Shown in pieces: positions 7,455-15,741 of a DNA stretch of 20,426 nucleotides (the stretch's first letter is position 1; each line of letters opens with the position of its first letter). Source of the stretch: a virus; the IMG/VR virus record IMGVR_UViG_3300002242_000765, positions 1 to 20,426 of that record; one strand, 5' to 3'. Made by a program: the position numbers and the translations under genes. Under the pieces are notes generated by a model. The model worked only from the letters and a program-made list of their open reading frames with translations. It was not told where the DNA came from and made no database searches.

Positions 7455-7999
7455 TGAGAAGTCCTCATAGCTTCATAGTGACCCCAAAGAATAAGAGGTA
7501 CAAGACCAAGACCATTGCAGGAATTGAGATTGATACCTCTACTTCTATTGAGAATGCCAAGGATGTATCCAAGAAAGCCATTGTTGTGGCTCTACCTCTT
7601 GTGTACAATGGTGAACGTAAGGTCGGTGACGAGGTCTTGATTCACCACAATATCTTTCGTGATTATTATAATCAGAAAGGTAAACTTAAGCATTCGAGAG
7701 CTTTCCTATATGATGACAAATTTACCGCAATTCCCGAAGAGGTGTTCCTCTACAAGAAAGACGGTGAGTGGATTCCACACATGGATTTCTGCTTTGTGAA
7801 ACCTATATTCGATGACCAGTTCTCCGAATTATATCAAGGACAGCTACAGCACACAGGTACTATCTTTCTTTCAAACGAACATCCCATTGGTGAAGATATC
7901 GGCTTCACTCCTGAATCGGAGTATGAAGTTGAGGTCGACGGTGATGTGTATTATCGAATGAAGGATAAAGATATTTGCCTGTATGAAAGGTTTAAGTAG
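7454..7999 (+). CDS. GroES-like co-chaperonin candidate with an internal insertion
   Basis: This 181-residue protein sits directly before the terminase gene, overlapping it by 17 bases. Two separated parts resemble GroES. Residues about 6-66 read as its front half: a beta start, KTKTIAGIEI (17-26) in the place of the mobile loop with a hydrophobic I-E-I that could act like the GroEL-binding tripeptide, then AIVVALPLV and KVGDEVLIHHNIF, matching the strand that ends GDxV. Residues about 155-178 (SEYEVEVDGDVYYRMKDKDI) closely follow the GroES ending, where a DG turn and a DI near the end are typical. About 85 residues lie between, more than in host GroES (about 95-97 aa in all). The expected role is to cap host GroEL to fold capsid protein, as phage T4 gp31 does. 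The call is by motif only and needs structure comparison. Confidence 0.55.
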   Translation: MRSPHSFIVTPKNKRYKTKTIAGIEIDTSTSIENAKDVSKKAIVVALPLVYNGERKVGDEVLIHHNIFRDYYNQKGKLKHSRAFLYDDKFTAIPEEVFLYKKDGEWIPHMDFCFVKPIFDDQFSELYQGQLQHTGTIFLSNEHPIGEDIGFTPESEYEVEVDGDVYYRMKDKDICLYERFK

Positions 8000-10625
8000 T
8001 GACATAGAACTTGCCGTAAAGACTATCCTTGAGGGATTGGCTTATGACATCAACATCGACGTTGTAGAAGATGATAAGATGAGACAGGCTATGGACGCTA
8101 AAGTCTCATCTTTTAAATATGCAAAAGAAGTACTTGACAAGTGGCAAAATAGCCCCAACGCTCCCAATACTGATACGTTAAAAGCTTATGTAGAGCAATT
8201 GGTAATTGCAGGTGATGATTCCATAATGGAACTCCGTGATGCCTTGAGAAAGGACATCGATTATGAGAAATTGGAAGCAACCAAAGTAGCCAATGCTGTT
8301 AAAGCCAAATCCACGATATTACAATATATTCAACAACTTGACTCCAATCTTATGGAGTTGCGTCTTCAGTTAGATGCTGATAAGTTCCAACTAGGAGAAA
8401 GAGAGTTCAAACTTGGATTCCCTGAGAGATTTGCTCGTGGGGATTTCTACGCTCCTGATAACTACTATCCAGAGTGGTACAATGCTGATGAAGACGCTGT
8501 GATGATTGACCCAAATGGAACTAAAGGTGATGTTGTCAATGTTGGTGGATTGAACATTCAGCTACCTAAAAAGCCTAAGAAATCAGAGATTCTGTTCTCT
8601 GACCTTCCCAAGAAAGAACAATACTGGCGAAGACAAGAAATGCCCAAAGGTTTGAACCCAGAAAGTGAAGAAGCGTTTGCTGAGTACATTCTGGAAGAGT
8701 TCAGACGTAGACGAGAGGGTATTTGGTTCATGAACAATGGAAAAGCTGAATACCTTACTGGTAATATGTACTTTGCTCTACAATGGGGAAAGATGCAGGA
8801 TAAAGGTGGTATTTATATGGATTTTAGATATGCTCAACGCGATATGTTCTATTTCGCTGAAGCTTGTCTTTTAGACCCTCGTTGTCTGGGTGAGATATTC
8901 GTAAAATCAAGACGTACTGGTTTCACCTACGTGAGTTTAGCCATCATGCTCAACGATGCCACCTCACAGCAAAATGCCGTGTATGGTCTGACATCACAGA
9001 ACGACGACGATGCGAAACGTACATTTAAGAAGTTTGCGTACATGTTCCGAAACTTACCTTTCTTCTTTAGACCAGTTGTTAAGGGAGCGGTGGACTCAGA
9101 GAAGATATTAGAGTTTGGTCTTCCTTCGGACAAGTCCAAAGCAGCAAAGCTCTCTCGTAAGAACAAAAGCAAGGATTACCTCAACACCAAAATGGATTAT
9201 GAAGCAACTAAAGATGGTGCTTATGATGGTCAATGGTTGAAGATATATCTTGGTGATGAAGCATCAAAATGGAAGAAACCTGCCAATTATCTAAACCATT
9301 GGGGTAGGGTATCACCAACAATGGACGAAGGTGGTGAAATCGTAGGTAAAGCCCTTATTGGTTCAACTGTGAACCCAATGAAACAAGGTGGTGAGGAATT
9401 CAAGAAATTGGTACTACAATCCAAATTGGAAGGTAGAGATGATGTCACACAACGTACTGTGTCGGGTCTATATGTCTATTTCCTACCCGCTCACAAGAAC
9501 ATGACAAAGTTCACGGACAAGTATGGTGTATGTCATGAATCCAAACCAGAGAAACCTACATTTAATGTAAATGGTAAGTTAATCAAAACAGGTTCTATTG
9601 ATTTCTTGGAAGCAAGACGTAAAGCAAAGCGTAAGAAGTCGGAGATTTCATATAATGAGGAATTACGAGCCTTTCCAATGAGATTGGCAGAAGCGTTACG
9701 TGATGACGCTAAGAAGTCCGTATTCTCAATCGAGAAGATTAATGAACAAATAGAATATCTTGATAACGTAGCCAACGTCCCAATGCATGTTACAACTGGT
9801 AACTTCATGTGGGAAAATGGTGTGAAGGACACTAAAGTTGTTTGGTATCCAGACCCTAATGGTAGATTCAAGATTACATGGTTGCCGAATAAAGGCATGA
9901 GAAACAATGTTCGAACAATCAGAGGTCAAAAAGAACCAATGAATGGACATTTTGGTTGTTTTGGTTGTGACTCTTATGACATTTCGGGTACTGTATCTGG
10001 AAAAGGCTCTAAGGGTTCTTTACATGGGGTTACTGGACTCACAATGGAGAACGCACCTTCAAATACATTCTTCCTTGAATACATCAATCGTACAGGACTT
10101 GCAGAGCAATTCTATGAAGATGTATTGATGGCTTGTGTATTTTATGGAATGCCCATTCTTGTGGAAAACAACAAACCTCGTATACTTTATCACTTTAAGA
10201 ACCGTGGATATCGTAAGTTCTGTTTGAACAGACCAGACAAAGCAGCAAACAGATTATCCAAGTCAGAGAAGGAGCTTGGGGGTATTCCGTCAGCTTCAGC
10301 AGACGTTATTACAACCCATGCCTCGTTCATTGAGAATTTTATTGTTAACTTTGTAGGCGTGTACGATGAGGAAGACGAAACTCAAAGGGTACGAGAGTAC
10401 GCTTCAATAGGGAACTTCTATTTCATGGAAACACTTCAGGATTGGTTGTCATTTGACATTACAAACAGGGAGAAACACGATGCCTCGATTAGTTCAGGAT
10501 ACGCCCTAATGGGTTTGAACAGAGCGCAATTGACCCCTACCCCAGAAGTTAAGAAGATAAACATGGGCTTCGGAACGTACCAACAAAAAGGCATGCATAG
10601 CGAATTAAACACAAAAGATGACTAA
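7983..10625 (+). CDS. terL: Terminase large subunit (packaging ATPase and nuclease)
   Basis: This 880-residue motor pumps DNA into the procapsid through the portal and cuts it. The ATPase shows a Walker A of the deviant type, KSRRTGFTY (308-316), in which Lys comes first and the usual GK lysine is Phe, much like the KSARVGYS form of phage lambda; Walker B is KIYLGDEA with D425/E426. The C-terminal RNase H-like nuclease has candidate metal ligands D663 (GCDSYDI), E728 (ILVENN) and D774 (SADVI). Before Walker A are about 300 residues, longer than in many phages but in line with crAss-like terminases; the stretch FMNNGKAEYLTGNMYFALQW is typical of that group. The start overlaps the upstream gene by 17 bases and the end overlaps portal by 8. 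No small terminase is recognised in the window. Confidence 0.93.
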   Translation: MKGLSSDIELAVKTILEGLAYDINIDVVEDDKMRQAMDAKVSSFKYAKEVLDKWQNSPNAPNTDTLKAYVEQLVIAGDDSIMELRDALRKDIDYEKLEATKVANAVKAKSTILQYIQQLDSNLMELRLQLDADKFQLGEREFKLGFPERFARGDFYAPDNYYPEWYNADEDAVMIDPNGTKGDVVNVGGLNIQLPKKPKKSEILFSDLPKKEQYWRRQEMPKGLNPESEEAFAEYILEEFRRRREGIWFMNNGKAEYLTGNMYFALQWGKMQDKGGIYMDFRYAQRDMFYFAEACLLDPRCLGEIFVKSRRTGFTYVSLAIMLNDATSQQNAVYGLTSQNDDDAKRTFKKFAYMFRNLPFFFRPVVKGAVDSEKILEFGLPSDKSKAAKLSRKNKSKDYLNTKMDYEATKDGAYDGQWLKIYLGDEASKWKKPANYLNHWGRVSPTMDEGGEIVGKALIGSTVNPMKQGGEEFKKLVLQSKLEGRDDVTQRTVSGLYVYFLPAHKNMTKFTDKYGVCHESKPEKPTFNVNGKLIKTGSIDFLEARRKAKRKKSEISYNEELRAFPMRLAEALRDDAKKSVFSIEKINEQIEYLDNVANVPMHVTTGNFMWENGVKDTKVVWYPDPNGRFKITWLPNKGMRNNVRTIRGQKEPMNGHFGCFGCDSYDISGTVSGKGSKGSLHGVTGLTMENAPSNTFFLEYINRTGLAEQFYEDVLMACVFYGMPILVENNKPRILYHFKNRGYRKFCLNRPDKAANRLSKSEKELGGIPSASADVITTHASFIENFIVNFVGVYDEEDETQRVREYASIGNFYFMETLQDWLSFDITNREKHDASISSGYALMGLNRAQLTPTPEVKKINMGFGTYQQKGMHSELNTKDD

Positions 10626-13029
10626 TACTCAAGAATTAGGCGGTAAGTTACTGTCGACCAAAGGTTTTCCTAATCCACTTGACCCAATGAAATCCTCATC
10701 AGAGTTTGGACTCAAGGTGGGTAAAGCCATTGAAAACGAATGGTTCAGAAGACATAGAAATAGCGATTGTCGATACTACGATAATCAGTTCAGATATCAT
10801 AGACTTCGTCTATATGCCCGTGCTGAACAATCAATCGGGAAATACAAAAACGAATTAGCTGTGGATGGTGATTTGTCCTACCTTAACTTGGATTGGACTC
10901 CTATTGCCATTTTACCAAAGTTTGTTGACATTGTTGTGAACGGTATCTCAAACCGTTTATTCTCTGTTAAAGCAAACGCTATTGATAAGATTTCAACCGA
11001 CCGTAAATCCAAGTACATCATTGAGATGGAAAAGGATATGGTTGCTAGGGAAATGCTAATGGAAGCTCAACAAAGCTTCGGAGTGAATGGTTTCGCCAGC
11101 TCCCCCACAGACATTCCCGAAACTAGTGAAGAGTTGCAAATTCATATGCAGCTTAACTACAAACAAGCTATTGAGATTGCAGCAGAAGAAGCTGTTGACT
11201 ACATGTTCAAAAAGAACGAATTCTTGGAAATCAAGAAAAGGTTCGATTATGATGTTACTACTATCGGTATTGGTGCAATGAAGCACTCCTATAATACATC
11301 CGATGGTGTAACTATGGATTATGTTGACCCTGCTTATTTAGTGCATTCATATACTGAAGACCCATACAGACAAGATTGTTACTACTTTGGTGAGGTTAAG
11401 AAGATTCCACTTACGGAGCTTCAAAAGATTAAACCTGATATTACCAAAGAGGAAATGATACAAGCTCAGAGTAGCTCATCTGATTGGGATTTATATCACC
11501 GATTGAAAGACAATCTTCGTAGTGAGTTCGATGAACACACAACTAATGTATTGTACTTCAGTTACAAAACAACCCGTGAAAAGGTATACAAGAAAAAGAC
11601 CCTTGCCAATGGTAAGGTTAAAATGATTCGTAAGGAAGAAGGATGGAATCCACCTGCTGAGGTTATGGCAGAACGTGGGTTTGAGAAAGTATCCAAATTT
11701 GAAGATGTTTGGTACGAAGGTGTATTGGTACTTGGTACTAATATGTTGTTGAAGTGGGAATTGGCTCAAGATATGATTCGTGAGTCCGCTACCAACGACC
11801 CAGTTGCTCCTTATGTAGTCGTAGCACCTAGAACATACGATGACCGTGCTGAATCATTGATTGGTAGATGTATTTCATTTGCTGACCAAATTCAATTGGC
11901 ACACTTGAAAATCCAACAGGTATCCTCTAGGGTAGTTCCTGATGGTGTATACGTGGATGCAGATGGTCTCAACGAGATTGACCTCGGTGATGGCAAAGCA
12001 TACACACCTAAGAAAGCATTGCAGTTATTCTTCCAGACAGGTTCTGTGATTGGTCGTTCCCTTACTTCAATGGGGGAGTTCAACCATGGTTCAGTACCTA
12101 TTAAGGAAATCAACAACAATTCAGGACGTTCGAAGTTACAAGCTCTGTTTGAGATGTACAACTTCAACATGCAGATGATTAGGGATGCTACTGGTCTTAA
12201 CGAGGCTGCTGATGGTTCATTACCAGATTCTCGCACATTGGTAGGTGTTCAAAAGCTCGCTGCATTAAATTCCAACACAGCCACTAAGCACATCATGGAA
12301 GCGGGAGTATACGCTACCAAAAAGATGGCTCAGGCAATGTGTCTGCGTGTTTCTGATATCATTAAGTATTCAGATACCGAAGAAGAATTAATCGACGCTA
12401 TAGGGGCTTCAAATGTAGCCATTCTTAACGAAATCAAAAATCTTCCATTGCACCGTTTTGGTATCTTCATTGAGGTTGAACCAGACGCGCAAGAGAAAGA
12501 GTATTTGGAGCAAAACTTACAAGCAGCTATCAATGGTGGTCTTATCTACCCAGAAACTGCATCCGAGATTCGAGACATTAAGAACATCAAGCTTGCAAAT
12601 CAAGTATTGAAGGTTCGTCGTGAGCAAAAGGAAAAGATTGCCCAAGAGCGTGAATTGGAGAAACTTAGAGTTCAATCTGAGGAACAAACCAAAACTGTAC
12701 AAGCTAAATCCCAAGGAAAGGTTGTTGAAGAGCAAGCTAGAGCTAATGCTGAGATTGCTATTGAAACTACCAAGGCTGATTTACTAGATAGAAACCAAGA
12801 ACGAGAAATGGAGCGTAAGGAATACCTAATGGGTGTTGAGTTGGAACACAACTTACAACTAAGAGGTGTTGAAGCGAACATTGCTCGTAGACAATCAAAC
12901 CGTGAAGCCACACAGAACTCAGCTATTGAGGGACAAAAGGCTGAGACGGGTAGTAATGCACCACTCAACTTTGAATCAGAGGAAGACTCACTTGATGGGT
13001 TTAACCTTGGTCAATTTGACCCCAGATAG
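10618..13029 (+). CDS. Portal protein, crAss-like type
   Basis: This 803-residue protein forms the ring at the unique vertex through which DNA enters and leaves and to which the neck binds. Evidence is the position directly after terminase, the size, and features of crAss-like portals: LDWTPIAILPKFVDIVVNGI (about 98-117) and later helices with DATGLNEAADGSLPDSRTL in the wing/stem region. From about residue 665 to 765 it is a long, highly charged coiled coil (REQKEKIAQERELEKL onward), which could extend into the capsid as a barrel or contact scaffold. The last 35 residues are acidic and probably disordered. The start ATG lies 8 bases before the terminase stop. No sign of frame disruption is seen; the run of seven G at 13032 falls after the stop. 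Confidence 0.88.
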   Translation: MTNTQELGGKLLSTKGFPNPLDPMKSSSEFGLKVGKAIENEWFRRHRNSDCRYYDNQFRYHRLRLYARAEQSIGKYKNELAVDGDLSYLNLDWTPIAILPKFVDIVVNGISNRLFSVKANAIDKISTDRKSKYIIEMEKDMVAREMLMEAQQSFGVNGFASSPTDIPETSEELQIHMQLNYKQAIEIAAEEAVDYMFKKNEFLEIKKRFDYDVTTIGIGAMKHSYNTSDGVTMDYVDPAYLVHSYTEDPYRQDCYYFGEVKKIPLTELQKIKPDITKEEMIQAQSSSSDWDLYHRLKDNLRSEFDEHTTNVLYFSYKTTREKVYKKKTLANGKVKMIRKEEGWNPPAEVMAERGFEKVSKFEDVWYEGVLVLGTNMLLKWELAQDMIRESATNDPVAPYVVVAPRTYDDRAESLIGRCISFADQIQLAHLKIQQVSSRVVPDGVYVDADGLNEIDLGDGKAYTPKKALQLFFQTGSVIGRSLTSMGEFNHGSVPIKEINNNSGRSKLQALFEMYNFNMQMIRDATGLNEAADGSLPDSRTLVGVQKLAALNSNTATKHIMEAGVYATKKMAQAMCLRVSDIIKYSDTEEELIDAIGASNVAILNEIKNLPLHRFGIFIEVEPDAQEKEYLEQNLQAAINGGLIYPETASEIRDIKNIKLANQVLKVRREQKEKIAQERELEKLRVQSEEQTKTVQAKSQGKVVEEQARANAEIAIETTKADLLDRNQEREMERKEYLMGVELEHNLQLRGVEANIARRQSNREATQNSAIEGQKAETGSNAPLNFESEEDSLDGFNLGQFDPR

Positions 13030-13049
13030 AAGGGGGGGTGTAACATAAT

Positions 13050-13064
13050 ATAACATTTTGTTAT
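13050..13064 (+). promoter_or_regulatory. Palindrome overlapping the scaffold-gene promoter
   Basis: ATAACA (13050-13055), TTT, TGTTAT (13059-13064) is a perfect 6-base inverted repeat whose right arm overlaps the first bases of the TATCTTTG element. A further TAACAT lies at 13041-13046. Overlap of palindrome and promoter suits an operator, but no regulator is known here. Confidence 0.4.
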
Positions 13065-13069
13065 CTTTG
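13062..13069 (+). promoter_or_regulatory. Bacteroidota -7 promoter element TATCTTTG
   Basis: TATCTTTGCA fits TAnnTTTG and lies 28 bases before the scaffold ATG, in the 68-base gap after portal. It probably drives the scaffold and capsid genes at high level. No clear TTTG is found at -33. Confidence 0.62.
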
Positions 13070-13083
13070 CAAAGTAATTACAA

Positions 13084-13102
13084 TTAAATCTATACAAATG
13101 GC
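13084..13102 (+). promoter_or_regulatory. Conserved AT-rich translation leader before the scaffold gene
   Basis: TTAAATCTATACAAATGGC here and TTAAATCTTATACAAATGGC before the 277-residue gene (15722-15741) differ by one inserted T; the capsid gene has the shorter match ACAAATGGC. None has a Shine-Dalgarno sequence. This suggests a leader tuned for strong initiation in a host that relies on A-rich start contexts. Confidence 0.45.
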
Positions 13103-14288
13103 TGAACAAGAGCAAGAAGAAAAGAAACCTTTCTCATTTAAGCCTGTGGACGTAGAGTTCAACAACTTAGAAGGTACATATGCCGTAAAGGATGTTGAAA
13201 CGCCAGAGGAAGAGGAAGAAGAAACTGAAGAGGAAGAATCTCAAGAAGAGGAAACTCAAGAGGAAGAATCTCAAGAAGAGGAAAGTGATGATGAAGATGC
13301 TGACGATTCTGATGATTCTGACGATGATGAATCTGATACTGATGATAGTGTCGGTGAATCGAACGAAGACGAAGACGAGGATGATAACCTCGAAGAAGAC
13401 GAAGATGAAGACGAAGAGGAAGAAGATGCTGTAGAGTATTCAGACCTTCCTGAGTCAGTCCAGAAGTACCTAGATTTCCTTGAGGAAACAAACGGTAGTA
13501 TGGAAGACTTCATCAAAGTCAATAGAGATATTAGTGGCATGTCGGAAGACCAAATCATTTCCGAATACATGACATCGCTTTATCCAGAGTTAGACGCTGA
13601 GGATATTGCACACGAAATAGATGCTCAGTTTGGCATAGTTGAAGATGACAGCGCAGCCGAACAACGAGCTAAAAAGATTGCTAAGAAGAAGTTCTTGGGT
13701 AACGCCAAGAAGTCGCTTAAAGAGCAAGCAGATAAATGGAAGGTTGAACTTGGGTCAAGCGCAACCCTATCTGCTGAGGCTAAAGAAGCGATTGAGTTCA
13801 AACAGAACTTTGAAAAGCAAAATGCTCAATCTGCCAAATCAGAAAAGGCAGCAAGAGTGAGGCGTAGTTCTTTCGTTAAAGAGACGAACAAAGTGTTTGG
13901 AAAAGACTTTAAAGGTTTTGAAGTCGAAGTTGGAGATAGTAAATTATCTTACAAACCAGAGGATGTCAAAAAGATGAAGGAGCAGAACCTTAACGTTAAC
14001 AACCTATTAGGTAAATTTACCGACAAGGAAGGAAACGTTACTGACGTAGCAGGTTACCATAAAGCGTTAACTTTTGCGTCAGACCCCGATGCAGTTGCAG
14101 CACACTTCTACGAGTTAGGAAAAGCTGCTGCCATCGAAGAGGAAGCTGCGGATTCCAAGAACATAAGTTCAAAGAAACCACGGAAGACACAAAATAAACC
14201 CAAAGCTCAAAACTCACCTAAGTTCAAATTTGTGGACTTGGATGGTAAGAAAAAGGGCAATGGAAGGATTAAATTAAAGAATTATTAA
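13098..14288 (+). CDS. Acidic scaffold-like protein
   Basis: This 396-residue protein lies between portal and major capsid protein, the usual place of a scaffolding protein. Residues 34-110 are almost only Glu, Asp, Ser and Thr, without one Lys or Arg, and partly made of a duplicated EEESQEEETQ unit. Residues about 113-180 form helices (YSDLPESVQKYLDFLEETNG, DEDIAHEI-like turns), followed by a Lys-rich helical middle (SAAEQRAKKIAKKKF) and a Lys-rich, probably disordered end (about 359-396, closing GNGRIKLKNY). A basic C-terminus that binds capsid protein is common in phage scaffolds. The acidic block may keep DNA out of the procapsid or add solubility; this is inference. It has its own promoter and leader. 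Alternatives are an internal head protein or a portal-bound cargo. Confidence 0.7.
   Translation: MAEQEQEEKKPFSFKPVDVEFNNLEGTYAVKDVETPEEEEEETEEEESQEEETQEEESQEEESDDEDADDSDDSDDDESDTDDSVGESNEDEDEDDNLEEDEDEDEEEEDAVEYSDLPESVQKYLDFLEETNGSMEDFIKVNRDISGMSEDQIISEYMTSLYPELDAEDIAHEIDAQFGIVEDDSAAEQRAKKIAKKKFLGNAKKSLKEQADKWKVELGSSATLSAEAKEAIEFKQNFEKQNAQSAKSEKAARVRRSSFVKETNKVFGKDFKGFEVEVGDSKLSYKPEDVKKMKEQNLNVNNLLGKFTDKEGNVTDVAGYHKALTFASDPDAVAAHFYELGKAAAIEEEAADSKNISSKKPRKTQNKPKAQNSPKFKFVDLDGKKKGNGRIKLKNY
13230..13284 (+). repeat. Tandem 30-base repeat in the acidic segment
   Basis: Bases 13230-13259 are repeated from 13260, with the first 25 bases of each copy identical (starting GAGGAAGAATCTCAAGAAGA). The copies are in frame and encode the EEESQEEE units. 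The repeat is the kind that can expand or shrink by slippage without breaking the gene. Confidence 0.85.
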
Positions 14289-14309
14289 CGTAACTTAAAC
14301 TTTTAACAA

Positions 14310-15650
14310 ATGGCTTTAGCGAGTTCACCAACATTTAGCTTGACCCCTGCGCCAACACCGCAAACATTGTCAACTAACTACATCGGTACTTTCGACTTCT
14401 CTGATGTTGAATTACCAGAAACTTATAGCGAGCAGTTCGAGATTTACGGGAACAGAAGTGTTGCCTCTTTCTTACGTGCTGCATCTGCTGAATTCCCATG
14501 TGCTTCCGACCTTATCAAATGGTCAGAAGAGGGAAGACTTCACACAGTATATACTGATGTGACAAGAACAGCCAAGGTATTCACAAAGACTGCTCACGCT
14601 TTCCGTGTTCGTCAAACTGTGATTATCTCTGATGGCTCTGTTGTAGAGAAAGGAATTATCTCTGCAAAAACAGCTAACACTTTTACAGTTGAACCTTTTA
14701 AAGCTGCGGGCTTCACAATCGGTACAACTGCTCTTACTGTATATGTATACGGTTCTGAGTTCCAAAAAGGTGTAACTGGGATGGAAGGTTCTTTGGAAGC
14801 TGCAAAGACTATCAAAGAAACTAACCCAATCATCATCCGTGACCTTTACGAAGTAAATGGTTCTGACATGGCTCAAATCGGATGGGTTGAGGTTTCAACT
14901 GAAAACGGTGGTTCAGGATACCTATGGTACTTGAAATCAGAACACGAAACAAGAATCCGTTATGAGGATTACTTGGAGATGTCCATGATTGAAGGTGAAC
15001 CTGCTGAGGGTGGTTCTGATGCTGCAACTGTTGCAGGTGCTAACGGTACTAAAGGTCTTTTCTACGAGATTGGACAAGGTGGTAACGTATTCAACGGTGT
15101 TATGTCTGCTCAGGCTGACTTCGACAACGTATTGAAGCGTCTTGACAAGCAAGGTTCTATCATGGAGAACATGTTCTTCGCGAATAGAGACCAAAACCTA
15201 GCTATCGATGATTTCTTAGCTTCTAAGAACTCTTACGGTGCAGGTGGTACTTCTTACGGAGCGTTTGACAACTCTGAGAAGATGGCATTGAACTTAGGCT
15301 TCTATGGCTTCCACAGAGGTTCTTACGAGTTCTACAAAACTGATTGGAAATACCTTAACGATGCTACCACTCGTGGTGCTATCGAAGGTACTGGTAAAAT
15401 CCATGGTGTTATCGTTCCTTCTGGAACAAAGACTGTGTACGACCAAGTACTAGGTAAGAAAATCAGAGAGCCTTTCTTACACGTTAAATACCGTAAGTCG
15501 GCAACTGAAGATAGAAAGTACAAATCTTGGATTCTAGGTAGTGCAGGTGGTGCTTCTAACTCTAGCTTGGACGCGATGCAAGTCGAGTTCTTGTCTGAAA
15601 GAGCTTTAGTTGTAATCGGTGCTAACAACTACGTTCTTATCCAAGACTAA
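14310..15650 (+). CDS. Major capsid protein, crAss-like HK97 fold
   Basis: This 446-residue protein builds the icosahedral shell. The C-terminal half carries the pattern I know from crAss-like capsid proteins: FYKTDWKYLNDATTRG (341-356), IVPSGTKTVYDQVLG, EPFLHVKYRKS (387-397), DRKYKSWILGSAGG and LSERALVVIGANNYVL (428-443). YEDYLEMSMIEGEP is a further landmark in the middle. Residues about 85-155 look like an inserted beta domain (HAFRVRQTVIISDGS through LTVYVYGSE). No N-terminal prohead protease site is obvious. The gene starts 21 bases after the scaffold gene with the context ACAAATGGC and no promoter of its own, so it is likely transcribed with the scaffold. Codons ending in C (AAC, TTC, TAC) appear favoured, as expected for a highly expressed gene. 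Confidence 0.9.
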   Translation: MALASSPTFSLTPAPTPQTLSTNYIGTFDFSDVELPETYSEQFEIYGNRSVASFLRAASAEFPCASDLIKWSEEGRLHTVYTDVTRTAKVFTKTAHAFRVRQTVIISDGSVVEKGIISAKTANTFTVEPFKAAGFTIGTTALTVYVYGSEFQKGVTGMEGSLEAAKTIKETNPIIIRDLYEVNGSDMAQIGWVEVSTENGGSGYLWYLKSEHETRIRYEDYLEMSMIEGEPAEGGSDAATVAGANGTKGLFYEIGQGGNVFNGVMSAQADFDNVLKRLDKQGSIMENMFFANRDQNLAIDDFLASKNSYGAGGTSYGAFDNSEKMALNLGFYGFHRGSYEFYKTDWKYLNDATTRGAIEGTGKIHGVIVPSGTKTVYDQVLGKKIREPFLHVKYRKSATEDRKYKSWILGSAGGASNSSLDAMQVEFLSERALVVIGANNYVLIQD

Positions 15651-15671
15651 GAACGTCAACATATAGTAGAA

Positions 15672-15693
15672 AGGGGAGTCGCCAAGCTCCCCT
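15672..15693 (+). terminator. Hairpin after the capsid gene, probable partial terminator
   Basis: AGGGGAG (15672-15678) pairs with CTCCCCT (15687-15693) around an 8-base loop, giving a 7-base GC-rich stem 21 bases after the capsid stop. It is followed by CTCTTCTTT, a pyrimidine stretch rather than a clean T-tract. It may stop part of the transcripts, or protect the 3' end of the capsid message, so the capsid is made in excess over downstream proteins. Confidence 0.65.
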
Positions 15694-15721
15694 CTCTTCT
15701 TTAAATAACAATTTCATTAAC

Positions 15722-15741
15722 TTTAAATCTTATACAAATGG
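15722..15741 (+). promoter_or_regulatory. Second copy of the AT-rich translation leader
   Basis: TTAAATCTTATACAAATGGC is nearly the same as the scaffold-gene leader at 13084-13102 (one extra T). Directly upstream, TAACTTTA at 15718-15725 resembles but does not match the TAnnTTTG promoter element, so whether a promoter exists here is unclear. Confidence 0.4.

Noticed and set aside
13032-13038. Run of seven G as a possible frameshift site or sequencing error
   Set aside because: It lies after the portal stop codon and before the promoter, so it changes no reading frame.
13159-13570. Ser-, His/Leu- or Lys-rich frames in other frames and strands over the acidic segment
   Set aside because: They are by-products of the GAA/GAT-rich repeat and lack starts, promoters or sensible composition.
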